The notes: generated by a model from the sequence alone, not told the origin. A DNA stretch of 64,000 bases from Mesorhizobium sp. dw_380 (GCF_018588885.1 NZ_JAFFIW010000018.1:1-64000), one strand, 5' to 3'. Positions 16,209-24,943 are shown, counted from the first letter of the stretch. Made by a program: numbers and translations.

Positions 16209-18064
16209 TGGTGTCCGTGGCAATGAGCGAGAGCAAGCCGCACGGCTTCATGCCGGCCGCGTTTCGCAACGCCACGGCCGATGCCTTGTGCATGGTGGCG
16301 GTACTGCTCTTGGTCGCGCTTGCCGCGTTCATCTTCGGCGGTGCCGCCATGCAGCGTGTCGTTACCTATGCCTCGATCATGCTGACGGCCGTGCTTGGCC
16401 TGCAGATTTTCTCCGGCAACAGCGGCATCGTTTCTTTCGGCCAGGCGGCCTTTGTCGGCCTCGGCGCCTACGCCACCGGCATCCTCACAATGCCCACCGC
16501 TCTGCAACGAACGGCACTCCGCGATCTGCCGGAATTCCTTGCCGGGTATCAACTTTCCTTTTTCGCGGCGCTGGCCGTGGTGCTGGTCCTGGCTGTCGTC
16601 ATCGGGCTGCTGACTGGTACGCCGCTGCTCAGGCTGACGGGGTCGAGTGCCTCGATTGCCACGCTCGCCATGCTGATCATCGTCTACACGCTGCTGGTCG
16701 CCGGGCGCGAGATCACCCGTGGCAGCCAGCCCTTCTACGGCGTGCCGCGCGAGGTCGGGCTGTGGACGGCGGCGGCGATCGCGTCGGTGGCGCTGGTGGC
16801 GGCGCGGCTGTTTCGCGAGACCTCCTTCGGTCTTGCCACCCGCGCCGCCGCCAATGACGAACGCGGTGCGGCCGCAGTCGGCGTCGACCAGCGCACGGCG
16901 CGGCTCGCTGCCTGGGTGGCGGGCGTGGTCGCGGCGATGGCGGCCGGCGCCATGATGGCACAGTTCCTCGGCGCCTTCTCGCCGCGCGATTTCTATTTCG
17001 ACCTCGGCTTCACCATGCTCGCCATGCTGATCGTCGGCGGCATGACGTCCTCGCTCGGCGCTTTCGCCGGCGTCATCGTCACCATCGTGGTGATCGAGGT
17101 GGTGCGCCGCTTCGAAGGCGGCGGCGACATGCTGGGGCTTCATCTGCCTGTCCTGTTCGGTCTGACCCAGGGCGTGCTCGCCGTCGCCATGATCCTGGTC
17201 ATCTGGCGACGGCCGACCGGCCTTTTCGGCGAGCGTGAGCTCAACCTTCTGCGCCGTCCCGGACGCCAGGCGGGCATGGCTTCGGCCGCGGTGCCGCGGC
17301 AGGTTGGTGCCGACCGGCTGGTGGCCGACCAGCTGTCGCGCCGTTATGCCGGTGTCGTCGCTGTTGATGATGTCAGCTTGAGCTTCGAGACCGACAGCAT
17401 CACCGGCATCATCGGGCCCAACGGCGCTGGCAAGACGACACTTCTCAACATGCTGGCCGGCGATGTCCAGCCAAGTGCCGGGAGCGTGTCTGTCGGTGGC
17501 GTGGTGCGGCAGGCCTCGGCGTTCCGATTTGCCCGTTCGGGCATTGCTCGCACCTTCCAGAACATCCGTGTCTTTCCGCACATGACAGTATTGGAAAATG
17601 TCGTCGTCGCCGCGCGCCAGGTCGAACCTGATCTCGGCCATGCCGAGGCCGCGGCGATGCGCGAGCTCACGCGCATGGGCCTGGACAAATTCGCCGACCA
17701 GCCGGCTGCCCGGCTTGCCTATGGCCAGCGCCGGCGGCTGGAAGTGGCCCGAGCGCTGGCGCTGAAGCCGCGCTTCCTGCTGCTTGACGAACCGGCCGCC
17801 GGCATGAACGCCGTCGAGACCGCCGAACTGGTCTCCATCCTGTCGGCGGTTCGCGCCGAGCGCCGCATCGGCGTCGTCCTGATCGAACACGACATGCGGC
17901 TGGTGATGAATCTCTGCGAGCGCATCGTCGTCATGGACCATGGCCGTGTCATCGCCGACGGCACGCCCGCCGATGTCCAGAACAACCCGGCGGTGATCGC
18001 CGCCTATCTCGGCAGCCGCACGGCACGCGCCAAAACGGCAACAGCTGAAAACCGGACCGCATAG
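16208..18064 (+). CDS. Branched-chain amino acid type ABC transporter, fused permease (LivM) and ATPase (LivG)
   Basis: 618 residues in two parts. Residues about 25-355 are a LivM-type permease with 8-10 helices. Residues about 370-610 are a LivG-type ATPase: Walker A GPNGAGKTT near 403, the LivG-type Q-loop region RTFQNIRVFPHMTVLENV, a signature-like LAYGQRRRLEVARALAL, Walker B FLLLDEPAAGMN and the switch His in LIEHDM. In most genomes these are two genes; here they are one chain. ATG at 16208 overlaps the previous stop; GTG at 16205 is possible. With the binding protein, LivF and LivH it forms a complete HAAT-type importer. Confidence 0.92.
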   Translation: MVSVAMSESKPHGFMPAAFRNATADALCMVAVLLLVALAAFIFGGAAMQRVVTYASIMLTAVLGLQIFSGNSGIVSFGQAAFVGLGAYATGILTMPTALQRTALRDLPEFLAGYQLSFFAALAVVLVLAVVIGLLTGTPLLRLTGSSASIATLAMLIIVYTLLVAGREITRGSQPFYGVPREVGLWTAAAIASVALVAARLFRETSFGLATRAAANDERGAAAVGVDQRTARLAAWVAGVVAAMAAGAMMAQFLGAFSPRDFYFDLGFTMLAMLIVGGMTSSLGAFAGVIVTIVVIEVVRRFEGGGDMLGLHLPVLFGLTQGVLAVAMILVIWRRPTGLFGERELNLLRRPGRQAGMASAAVPRQVGADRLVADQLSRRYAGVVAVDDVSLSFETDSITGIIGPNGAGKTTLLNMLAGDVQPSAGSVSVGGVVRQASAFRFARSGIARTFQNIRVFPHMTVLENVVVAARQVEPDLGHAEAAAMRELTRMGLDKFADQPAARLAYGQRRRLEVARALALKPRFLLLDEPAAGMNAVETAELVSILSAVRAERRIGVVLIEHDMRLVMNLCERIVVMDHGRVIADGTPADVQNNPAVIAAYLGSRTARAKTATAENRTA

Positions 18065-18111
18065 ACCGCAACGACAACAGCCAACGACAAAAATCCAGAA
18101 GGAGAACCGAC

Positions 18112-19278
18112 ATGCCAAGCCTCTATCGCCTCCATCGCGCCGCTTTGTGCGCGGCGGTGTTCGGCGTCGCCGCCGTTTCGACGGCCTCCGCCGAGGAGAT
18201 CATCATCGGTGCGGCGACAGCGCAGACCGGCGTCCTCGCCCCTTACGATCAGCCGGCGCTTGCCGGCTTGCGCATGGCGCTCGATGAACTCAACGCCAAG
18301 GGCGGGCTCGGCGGCAAATACACCGTCAAGCTGATGATCAAGGACACGCGCTCCGACACCGCCCAGACCGCCACCGTCGCTCAGGAACTGATCGACGCCG
18401 GCGCCAGGATCATGATCACGCCGTGTGACGCCGACCCCTCGATTTCCGCCGGCCAACTGACGCAGCCGCTCGGCATCCCGACCCTGACACTGTGCGGCTC
18501 CGCTCCCGTGCTCACCGGCGCTGTCGGCGACGTCATGTTCGGCACCTATCCGGCGGACAATGTGCAGGCGACGGCTGTGGCCGACTTCGCTGTCTCCGAG
18601 GGCAAGAAGAAGGTGTTCCTGCTGACCTCGCCGGACACCACCTACACCGCTAACCTGCCGGAATATTTCGGCAAGGTATTCGAGAAGAAGGGCGGCGCCG
18701 TTGTCGGCCGCGGCACCTTCACCATGGGGCAGCCGGATTTTTCCGCCGAGATTACCAACATCAAGGGGCTGGCCGACAAGCCGGACCTGATCATGACGGC
18801 GGCCTACGAGCCTGATTTCCCGGCCTTCATCCAGCAATTGCGCGGCGCCGGCGTCACCATCCCGGTCTATGGCGCCGATGCCATCGGCACGCCGACCATC
18901 AAGGCGCTTGGCAAGCTGGTCGACGGCGTCGTCTACACCGCGGCCGGCTATGCCGAGCCGGGCAGCAAGCTCGAGGCCTTCAACGCCGCCTTCACCAAAT
19001 ATGCCGGCCATGCGCCGGAATCGACCTACGAAGTGAACGGCTACGAGATCGGGCTGATCCTCGACCAGGCGGTCAAGACCGCCGGCTCCGACGATCCCAA
19101 GGCAATCCGCAATGCCATCGCCAACCTCAGGGATTTCGAAGGCATCACCGGCAAGATCACCTATGCCGGCACCAACCGCATGCCGCTGCGGCCGGTGGCG
19201 CTGATGCGCTATGAGGGCGGCGAGGGCAAGCATGTCGAGACGCTGATCCCCGACGCCGCCGACGTTCCGGCACCGTGA
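18112..19278 (+). CDS. ABC transporter substrate-binding protein, HAAT/branched-chain amino acid type
   Basis: 388 residues with an N-terminal signal peptide ending about residue 25 (VSTASA, then EEIIIGAATAQTG), followed by a type I periplasmic binding fold (LivJ/UrtA-like: FGTYPADNVQATAVADFAV; VYGADAIGTPT). It captures the solute in the periplasm and hands it to the LivM/LivH permeases. A strong AGAAGGAGA lies 6-7 bases before the ATG. Solute unknown; the neighbouring oxidase, ornithine cyclodeaminase and gamma-glutamyl ligase suggest an amino acid or amine. Confidence 0.9.
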   Translation: MPSLYRLHRAALCAAVFGVAAVSTASAEEIIIGAATAQTGVLAPYDQPALAGLRMALDELNAKGGLGGKYTVKLMIKDTRSDTAQTATVAQELIDAGARIMITPCDADPSISAGQLTQPLGIPTLTLCGSAPVLTGAVGDVMFGTYPADNVQATAVADFAVSEGKKKVFLLTSPDTTYTANLPEYFGKVFEKKGGAVVGRGTFTMGQPDFSAEITNIKGLADKPDLIMTAAYEPDFPAFIQQLRGAGVTIPVYGADAIGTPTIKALGKLVDGVVYTAAGYAEPGSKLEAFNAAFTKYAGHAPESTYEVNGYEIGLILDQAVKTAGSDDPKAIRNAIANLRDFEGITGKITYAGTNRMPLRPVALMRYEGGEGKHVETLIPDAADVPAP

Positions 19279-19282
19279 CGTC

Positions 19283-19987
19283 ATGCTGAGCGTCGAAGCC
19301 CTCAAGATACGCTACGGCGAAGTCGAGGCGGTGCGCCGCGTCGACCTCACCGTCGACAGCGGCGAGATCATCGCGCTGGTCGGTGCCAATGGCGCCGGCA
19401 AGAGCTCGACGCTCGGCGCCGTCGCCGGGCTGGTGCCGGCAGCATCCGGCAAGGTGGTGTTCGACGGTGCCGACATCACCGGCCTGGCGCCTGAGGCGAT
19501 CGCCCGCAAGGGCGTCGCGCTGGTTCCCGAAGGCCGCCGCATCTTCGCCAGCCTGACGGTGGCCGACAATCTGCGTCTCGGCGGCGCGGTACACCAGCCC
19601 GCAGCCGAGGCGCGGGTGCGCGAGGAGGAGATGCTGGAGCTGTTCCCGGTCCTGCGCCGCTACCACCGCGTCAAGGGTGGCAACCTGTCGGGCGGCGAAC
19701 AGCAAATGCTGGCGATTGCCCGCGCGCTGATGGGCAAGCCGCGCATGGTGCTGCTCGACGAGCCGTCGCTCGGCCTTGCTCCGCAACTGATCGATACCGT
19801 CTTCGACCTCATCGCCGAACTGCGCCGCAAGGGCCTGACCATTCTTCTGGTCGAGCAGAATGTGGCGCTGGCGCTCGAGATCGCCGACCGTGCCGTCGTG
19901 CTCGCCAATGGCGAGGTGGTGCTGGCCGGCACGGCAAAAGAGCTCGCTTCGTCGGATCTCGTCCGCCAAGCCTATCTGGGAGCTTGA
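19283..19987 (+). CDS. ABC transporter ATP-binding protein, LivF type
   Basis: 234 residues, typical of LivF. Walker A GANGAGKSS near residue 34, LivF-specific VPEGRRIFASLTVADNL, signature LSGGEQQMLAIARALM, Walker B MVLLDEPSLGLAP and switch His region LLVEQNVALAL are all present. It pairs with the ATPase half of the fused LivM-LivG protein. It begins four bases after the binding-protein stop. Confidence 0.93.
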   Translation: MLSVEALKIRYGEVEAVRRVDLTVDSGEIIALVGANGAGKSSTLGAVAGLVPAASGKVVFDGADITGLAPEAIARKGVALVPEGRRIFASLTVADNLRLGGAVHQPAAEARVREEEMLELFPVLRRYHRVKGGNLSGGEQQMLAIARALMGKPRMVLLDEPSLGLAPQLIDTVFDLIAELRRKGLTILLVEQNVALALEIADRAVVLANGEVVLAGTAKELASSDLVRQAYLGA

Positions 19988-19992
19988 GAAGC

Positions 19993-20874
19993 ATGATCGC
20001 GCAGCAGATCATCAATGCGGTGAGCCTTGGCGGCGTCTATGCGCTGCTGGCGCTCGGCCTGGCGATCGTCTTTTCCATCGTCGGCCTGATCAACTTCGCC
20101 CATGGCGAGCTGATGACACTGTCGGGCTACGCACTTCTGGCCTCGCTGGTGCTCGGTTTCCCCTTTCCGATGGCGGTGCTTGTCGCCGTTTCCTGCGGCG
20201 CGCTCGCCGCTGTCGCCATGGAGCGCATCGCCTTCAGGCCCATGCGCAGCGCCAGCGTCACCAGTCTTTTGCTGACCAGTTTCGCCGTGTCCAGCCTGCT
20301 CAAGGTCGTCTTCCAGAACGGCATCTCGGCCCGGCCCCAGGCCGTCGCCATGCCCGGCTGGATGACCGGTGCCTTCTCCTTCGGCGACTTCACTATCGGC
20401 GTCGGTCCAAGCATTTCCATCGTCGTCTCGGCGCTGGCGCTGATTGCGTTGGAGGTTTTCCTGCGCCGGTCGGTGACCGGCACGGCAATGCGCGCCGCGG
20501 CCGAGGATTTCGACGTCGTGCGCCTCATGGGCATCCCGGCCAGCCGCATCATCGCCACCGCCTTCCTGCTCTCCGGACTGCTCGCCGGGCTGGCGGCAAT
20601 GCTGTGGGTGGCGCAGCGCGCCTCCGTCGATCCGTTGATGGGTTTCACTCCGGTCCTGAAAGCTTTCATCGCCGCTGTCGTTGGTGGCCTTGGCAGCTTG
20701 CCAGGTGCCGTCGCCGGTGGCTTCCTGCTCGGCATTATCGAAGTGCTGCTGCAGGCGACGCTGCCGGCAGCCATCGCGCCCTATCGCGACGCCATCGTGC
20801 TGTCGGGGGTCATCGCCGTGCTGCTGCTGCGCCCGCAAGGTCTCATCCCGGCGGTGCGCGTCCAGCGAAGCTGA
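19993..20874 (+). CDS. ABC transporter permease, LivH type
   Basis: 293 residues with eight or so membrane helices and LivH landmarks: YALLALGLAIVFSIVGLINFAHGELM near the N-terminus and the conserved loop AMRAAAEDFDVVRLMGI (EAA-like). ATG 19993 is preferred because GAGAAG lies just ahead; a TTG at 19984 is also in frame and would overlap livF. It is the second permease of the importer. Confidence 0.92.
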   Translation: MIAQQIINAVSLGGVYALLALGLAIVFSIVGLINFAHGELMTLSGYALLASLVLGFPFPMAVLVAVSCGALAAVAMERIAFRPMRSASVTSLLLTSFAVSSLLKVVFQNGISARPQAVAMPGWMTGAFSFGDFTIGVGPSISIVVSALALIALEVFLRRSVTGTAMRAAAEDFDVVRLMGIPASRIIATAFLLSGLLAGLAAMLWVAQRASVDPLMGFTPVLKAFIAAVVGGLGSLPGAVAGGFLLGIIEVLLQATLPAAIAPYRDAIVLSGVIAVLLLRPQGLIPAVRVQRS

Positions 20875-20943
20875 TTTCATGCGGCGCGATGAGGGCGCAC
20901 AATGCGCATCGCCAGGACTGATCGGCGCTGGCAAGGAAACAAA

Positions 20944-21990
20944 ATGATCCCCAATCTCAACATCGTGCCGTTCGTCAGCGTCGACCATATGATGAAGCTG
21001 GTGCTGAAGACCGGTGTCGAACGCTTCCTGGTCGAGCTTGCCGGCTATATCGAGGATGACTTCCGCCGCTGGGAGCTGTTCGACAAGACGCCGCGCGTCG
21101 CCTCGCACAGCGCCGAGGGCGTCATCGAACTGATGCCGACCAGCGACGGCGAGGTCTATGGCTTCAAATATGTCAATGGCCATCCCAAGAACATGCGTGA
21201 GGGCCGCCAGACGGTAACCGCCTTCGGCATGCTGGCCGATGTCCACAATGGCTACCCGGTATTGCTGTCCGAAATGACCATCCTGACGGCGCTGCGCACG
21301 GCGGCAATGTCGGCTCTTGCCGCAAGGCACCTGGCGCCGGCTGGTTCGCGTTGCATGGCGCTGATCGGCAATGGCGCCCAGGCCGAATTCCAGGCGCTGG
21401 CCTTCAAAGCAATGCTGGGCGTCGACAAGCTCCGCCTTTACGACATCGATCGTTCAGCCACGCAAAAATGCATCCGCAATCTCGCTGGCCTCGGCTTCGA
21501 CATGGTCGCCTGCAGCACCGCGCAGGAAGCGGTCGAGGACGCCGACATCATCACCACCGTCACCGCCGACAAGCAGTACGCCACCATCCTCACCGACAAC
21601 ATGGTTGGCTCCGGCGTCCACATCAATGCTGTCGGCGGCGACTGCCCGGGCAAAACCGAATTGCACCGCGATATCCTGCTGCGCTCCGACATCTTCGTCG
21701 AATACTCGCCGCAGACCCGCATCGAGGGCGAGATACAGCAACTTGCGCCGGATCACCAGGTGACCGAGCTGTGGCAGGTGATATCAGGTGCCGGGCAGGG
21801 CCGGCGCGATGCCGGCCAGATCACGCTGTTCGATTCCGTCGGTTTCGCCATCGAGGATTTTTCGGCGCTGCGCTATGTCAGGGATCAGCTGAAGTCGACC
21901 GGCCTCTATCAGGAACTCGACATGCTGGCCGATCCCGACGAGCCGCGCGACCTCTTCGGCATGCTCTTGAGGGCGGCCAAACAGGGTTGA
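20944..21990 (+). CDS. Ornithine cyclodeaminase family protein
   Basis: 348 residues, the normal length for bacterial ornithine cyclodeaminase/mu-crystallin proteins. The Rossmann NAD motif GNGAQAEFQALAF and the substrate segment INAVGGDCPGKTEL (GGD..GK.EL, with the catalytic Asp) are present; NMREGRQTVTAFGML and FDSVGFAIEDFSALRYV fit the OCD branch. The family converts L-ornithine to L-proline plus ammonia. AAGGAAA precedes the ATG at 20944. As the next gene after livH, it is probably part of the same transcript and could process an ornithine-type intermediate. Confidence 0.88.
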   Translation: MIPNLNIVPFVSVDHMMKLVLKTGVERFLVELAGYIEDDFRRWELFDKTPRVASHSAEGVIELMPTSDGEVYGFKYVNGHPKNMREGRQTVTAFGMLADVHNGYPVLLSEMTILTALRTAAMSALAARHLAPAGSRCMALIGNGAQAEFQALAFKAMLGVDKLRLYDIDRSATQKCIRNLAGLGFDMVACSTAQEAVEDADIITTVTADKQYATILTDNMVGSGVHINAVGGDCPGKTELHRDILLRSDIFVEYSPQTRIEGEIQQLAPDHQVTELWQVISGAGQGRRDAGQITLFDSVGFAIEDFSALRYVRDQLKSTGLYQELDMLADPDEPRDLFGMLLRAAKQG

Positions 21991-22238
21991 GGGGCGATGG
22001 GCGCCCAGCGCCTGTCTGGTTGCGATCATCATCAGCTTTCCCGCGTGAATGGAAAAATTGTTCGTCGCGGCCGCGACGAAGGGCCGATCGTTCCTTTCCC
22101 GGCAATCCGAAGTCGATGAGACTTGCGCGCATTGATGGCGGCTTCGGCCGCGAAAAAGTGCCTGTATGTTCAATCGGCTGGGTTCTCCGGTGGAGGTTTC
22201 AAGCAACCATCCGGAAAGCACCGGGAAAGGAACCTGAT

Positions 22239-23258
22239 ATGCCCAGAATAGTGCCTGTGCTCGATCTGAGCCGTCTTGAACAAGGCGCGTCGGAGCGCCG
22301 GACATTTCTGGCGGACTTGCGTTCCGCTTCGCGCGACATCGGCTTTTTCTATCTGGCCGGACATGGCATCTCCTGGGCGGAGATCAGTGAGGTGCTCACC
22401 TCATCGCGTCACTTCTTTGCCCTGCCGGAGGCCGACAAGCTCGCAATCGAGATGGTCAAGTCCTCACAGTTCCGTGGCTATACGCGCGCCGGCGGCGAAC
22501 TGACCAAGGGCAGGGAGGACTGGCGTGAACAGCTCGACATCGGCGTTGAGCGCCAGCCCATTGCGCAAGGGCCGGGAATTCCTGCCTGGACGCGGCTGCA
22601 GGGCCCGAATCAGTGGCCGGCGTCGCTGCCGGATCTCAAGCCGGCGTTGCTTGCCTGGCAGAGCAAGGTGACGGCCGTGGCGATCCGGCTGCTGAAAGCC
22701 TTCGCGCTGTCGCTCGACCAGCCCGAGGATGCCTTCGATCCGATCTACAGCGACGAGCCCAACCATCGCATGAAGATCGTGCGCTACCCCGGCCGCGATG
22801 CGACCGGTGGCGACCAGGGTGTCGGGGCTCACAAGGATGGCGGTTTCCTGACGCTGTTGCTCCAGGACGACAATAAGGGGCTCCAGGTCGACTATGACGG
22901 AAGCTGGGTGGATGTGGACCCCATTCCCGGAACACTCGTCGTCAACATCGGCGAATTGCTCGAACTGGCCTCCAACGGCTATTTGCGGGCGACGGTGCAT
23001 CGCGTCGTGACGCCACCCGCCGGCGTCGAGCGCATCTCGGTACCTTTCTTCTTCAGCGCCAGGCTCGATGCGACGATCCCCTTGCTTGGCCTTTCCGAGG
23101 AGTTGGCGGCGCAGGCGCGCGGGCCGGCCAGTGATCCGGACAATCCGCTGTTTCGCGATGTCGGAAACAATGTGCTGAAAAGCCGGCTGCGCTCGCATCC
23201 CGACGTCGCGCGGCGCCATTATGCCGATCTGCTGGAGCCGGAAAGCCGGGCCAGCTGA
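22239..23258 (+). CDS. Isopenicillin N synthase-like 2-oxoglutarate/Fe(II) oxygenase
   Basis: 339 residues with the N-terminal DIOX_N-like region (FYLAGHGI) and a C-terminal jelly-roll domain. The ferrous ligands are His and Asp in GAHKDGGFLTLLLQD and His in ATVHRVV; the co-substrate-binding Arg and Ser are in ERISVPFFF. Such bacterial proteins hydroxylate or desaturate small molecules; true penicillin chemistry is not implied. AAAGGAA precedes the ATG. A 248-base gap separates it from the ornithine cyclodeaminase gene, so it may have its own promoter while still belonging to the catabolic locus. Confidence 0.88.
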   Translation: MPRIVPVLDLSRLEQGASERRTFLADLRSASRDIGFFYLAGHGISWAEISEVLTSSRHFFALPEADKLAIEMVKSSQFRGYTRAGGELTKGREDWREQLDIGVERQPIAQGPGIPAWTRLQGPNQWPASLPDLKPALLAWQSKVTAVAIRLLKAFALSLDQPEDAFDPIYSDEPNHRMKIVRYPGRDATGGDQGVGAHKDGGFLTLLLQDDNKGLQVDYDGSWVDVDPIPGTLVVNIGELLELASNGYLRATVHRVVTPPAGVERISVPFFFSARLDATIPLLGLSEELAAQARGPASDPDNPLFRDVGNNVLKSRLRSHPDVARRHYADLLEPESRAS

Positions 23259-23714
23259 GCTTGCTGGCCAAGCCTTTCGAGAAATTCGCCGCGGCATTCG
23301 TCTGACCGCGTGAAAAACGCCAGGCTGGGCGGCGAACTTCGGCGCATGCTGATGGACCACACGCTCGACCGTCTGAAACAGGCAAGGGCGGCGCCGTGGC
23401 ACGATGATGAGACGCAAGGCTGTGGCAGCACCACCATGTTCGTCAGTTGAGCGCTCATTGAATTCGAAAATAAGGACAACACGTTACGGTTATTGGTTCG
23501 GTATGTGAACTGGTATCGCCAAGTCATAATTGCCCCTGGAGTCCGGTTCTTGCGTCAGGTCGCTCTTGCAGCGAGGGGTTGACTTCCAAAATTCCCCGTG
23601 GATATTCCACATCGTAGTATTGGGGGTTAAAAAACCAGACGAGTTGGTGGCTTTGTTCGAAGCGGAGGTGAAATACTTCTGGTTCGACCGTCTGGTGGCG
23701 CGTTGGGGGAACCA
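23259..23714. other. 456-base gene-free stretch upstream of the GT25 gene
   Basis: The first ~190 bases are high-GC with only short open frames. From about 23460 the composition drops, ending in a promoter-like element just before the glycosyltransferase. A 62-codon open frame (23530-23718) crosses it but shows no family-like features and overlaps the real start; I do not call it a gene. Confidence 0.5.
23579..23607 (+). promoter_or_regulatory. Candidate sigma-70 promoter for the GT25 gene
   Basis: TTGACT (23579-23584) and ATATTC (23602-23607) are separated by exactly 17 bases, close to the rhizobial CTTGAC-N17-CTATAT pattern, about 100 bases before the glycosyltransferase start. Confidence 0.4.
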
Positions 23715-24521
23715 ATGAAATGCCTGCTGATCAATCTGGACCGATCACCAGCCCGTCTTGCCCACATGACGGCTGAATTCTCCCGTGTCGGCATAGCGTT
23801 CGACCGGGTTGCCGCAATTGACGGGCTCAGATGTCCAGATATCGCCGGCATGTCTCCGCACCTGTCGCTATCGGAAATCGGTTGTTTCCTGAGCCATCAG
23901 GCGTGCTGGCAGATCATCGCACAAGGCGATGACGCCTGTGGTGCGATCTTTGAGGATGACGTCATTTTTACCGAGACAGCCGGCTTGTTGCTTGCCAACC
24001 AAAGCTGGGTTCCGGCCGATGCGGACATCGTCAAAATGGAAACGGTTTTCCGAAAAGCAGTGGTTGCCATGAAGCAGATCCCCGCTGGACCAGGCTATGC
24101 CTTGCATAGATTGTATGGGTTTCATTGGGGCTCGGCAGGCTACGTCATCTCGAAGCGAGCGGCGCGCGATCTGTTGGACGCTACGCGCAACAACGATATC
24201 CCGATCGATCACGTCATCTTCAATCAGGGCTCGGCCACGTGCTCGAGCAAGGTGATCTATCAACTATCGCCCGCACTGTGCACGCAGGCATCGTATCTTC
24301 GTGAAAAGGCGGCGGAATTTCCAAGCGAGATAGAGCAGACCAGACACGCTCTGCTGCAAGAACGCGGTCTGGTTAAGCAGTGCGGACGACCGCCTTTCAC
24401 CAAATTCGCCATCGAGGCCAGGCGGATATGGCGACAGCTTGTCGACATCTGCCGGTTGAGAAGGGAAAAGACGATTCCGTTCGACTACCGCGGACAACGC
24501 GTTCGCCGCTCAATGGCCTAG
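23715..24521 (+). CDS. Glycosyltransferase family 25 (LPS-type) protein
   Basis: 268 residues. The N-terminus KCLLINLDRSPARLAHM, the segment GCFLSHQACWQ and the acidic motif GAIFEDDVIF are the hallmarks of GT25 enzymes, which add sugars (often galactose) to lipooligosaccharide cores or glycans from nucleotide-sugar donors; YVISKRAARDLL also fits. A GGGGGAACC precedes the ATG; an in-frame TTG at 23703 is less likely. Base composition is clearly lower in GC than its neighbours (31 of 60 bases in one line I counted, 24001-24060), so the gene may have been acquired. No other polysaccharide gene is near. Confidence 0.85.
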   Translation: MKCLLINLDRSPARLAHMTAEFSRVGIAFDRVAAIDGLRCPDIAGMSPHLSLSEIGCFLSHQACWQIIAQGDDACGAIFEDDVIFTETAGLLLANQSWVPADADIVKMETVFRKAVVAMKQIPAGPGYALHRLYGFHWGSAGYVISKRAARDLLDATRNNDIPIDHVIFNQGSATCSSKVIYQLSPALCTQASYLREKAAEFPSEIEQTRHALLQERGLVKQCGRPPFTKFAIEARRIWRQLVDICRLRREKTIPFDYRGQRVRRSMA

Positions 24522-24740
24522 TCTTTTGGCATTCAAGCGACGCCAGCTGCTTCAGAGCGGTGTTGAGCAGGTTGGCAAAGTACGGGCTGCATGCTCGCTT
24601 GTGATTTCGCCAACGTCCTCTCATCGTCGGCATAGCTCAGCGGCGGCACGCGCTGGAGGAAGAACGCACAGGATTTTCGCAACCCTGACCGATTTTTAGA
24701 AAATCATTCGTCGCATCCGTCCGGGAATCGGCCCAAAAAG

Positions 24741-24845
24741 TAAAAATCCGTTCGGTGTTTTCCTCCCATTTCGCTGAACGGTGTTCCCCTCTGAAGGTTA
24801 TGACCTTCTTTTGGCCGGGCCGGTTTCGCGCCCGGCCATTTTTCT
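24741..24845 (+). ncRNA. AbcR-type (alpha-r15 family) trans-acting small RNA
   Basis: The segment folds by eye into three hairpins. First, CCGTTC (24748-24753) pairs with GAACGG (24776-24781) and displays CTCCCA (24763-24768) in the loop. A single-stranded GTTCCCC (from 24783) follows, then a small hairpin GAAGGT-TATG-ACCTTC (24793-24808), and a strong terminator with T-tract (24813-24843). The loop CUCCCA and the downstream GUUCCC are the two anti-Shine-Dalgarno modules (M1, M2) I recall for AbcR1/AbcR2 of Agrobacterium, Brucella and Sinorhizobium, Hfq-dependent RNAs that repress many ABC-transporter mRNAs. The 5' end is estimated from the usual length; no clear promoter could be fixed. Confidence 0.75.
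24813..24843 (+). terminator. Rho-independent terminator of the AbcR-like RNA
   Basis: GGCCGGGC (24813-24820) and GCCCGGCC (24830-24837) form a perfect 8-bp stem around a 9-base loop, followed by ATTTTT. Confidence 0.85.
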
Positions 24846-24943
24846 TACCGCCGCGCGTTGCAGGCGTCGCGCTGATCCGGCAAGTTCAAGACAGGCCGTT
24901 CGCCAGCCATCGACCGCAATCCGTGGAAAGAAGGAGAGGTCTC

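Noticed and set aside
16013..18118. A 701-codon minus-strand frame opposite the fused ABC gene
   Set aside because: Same antisense pattern; the plus-strand frame has full ABC and permease motifs.
23530..23718. 62-codon plus-strand frame before the GT25 gene
   Set aside because: It overlaps the GT25 start and a promoter-like element, has no ribosome binding site and shows no family features.
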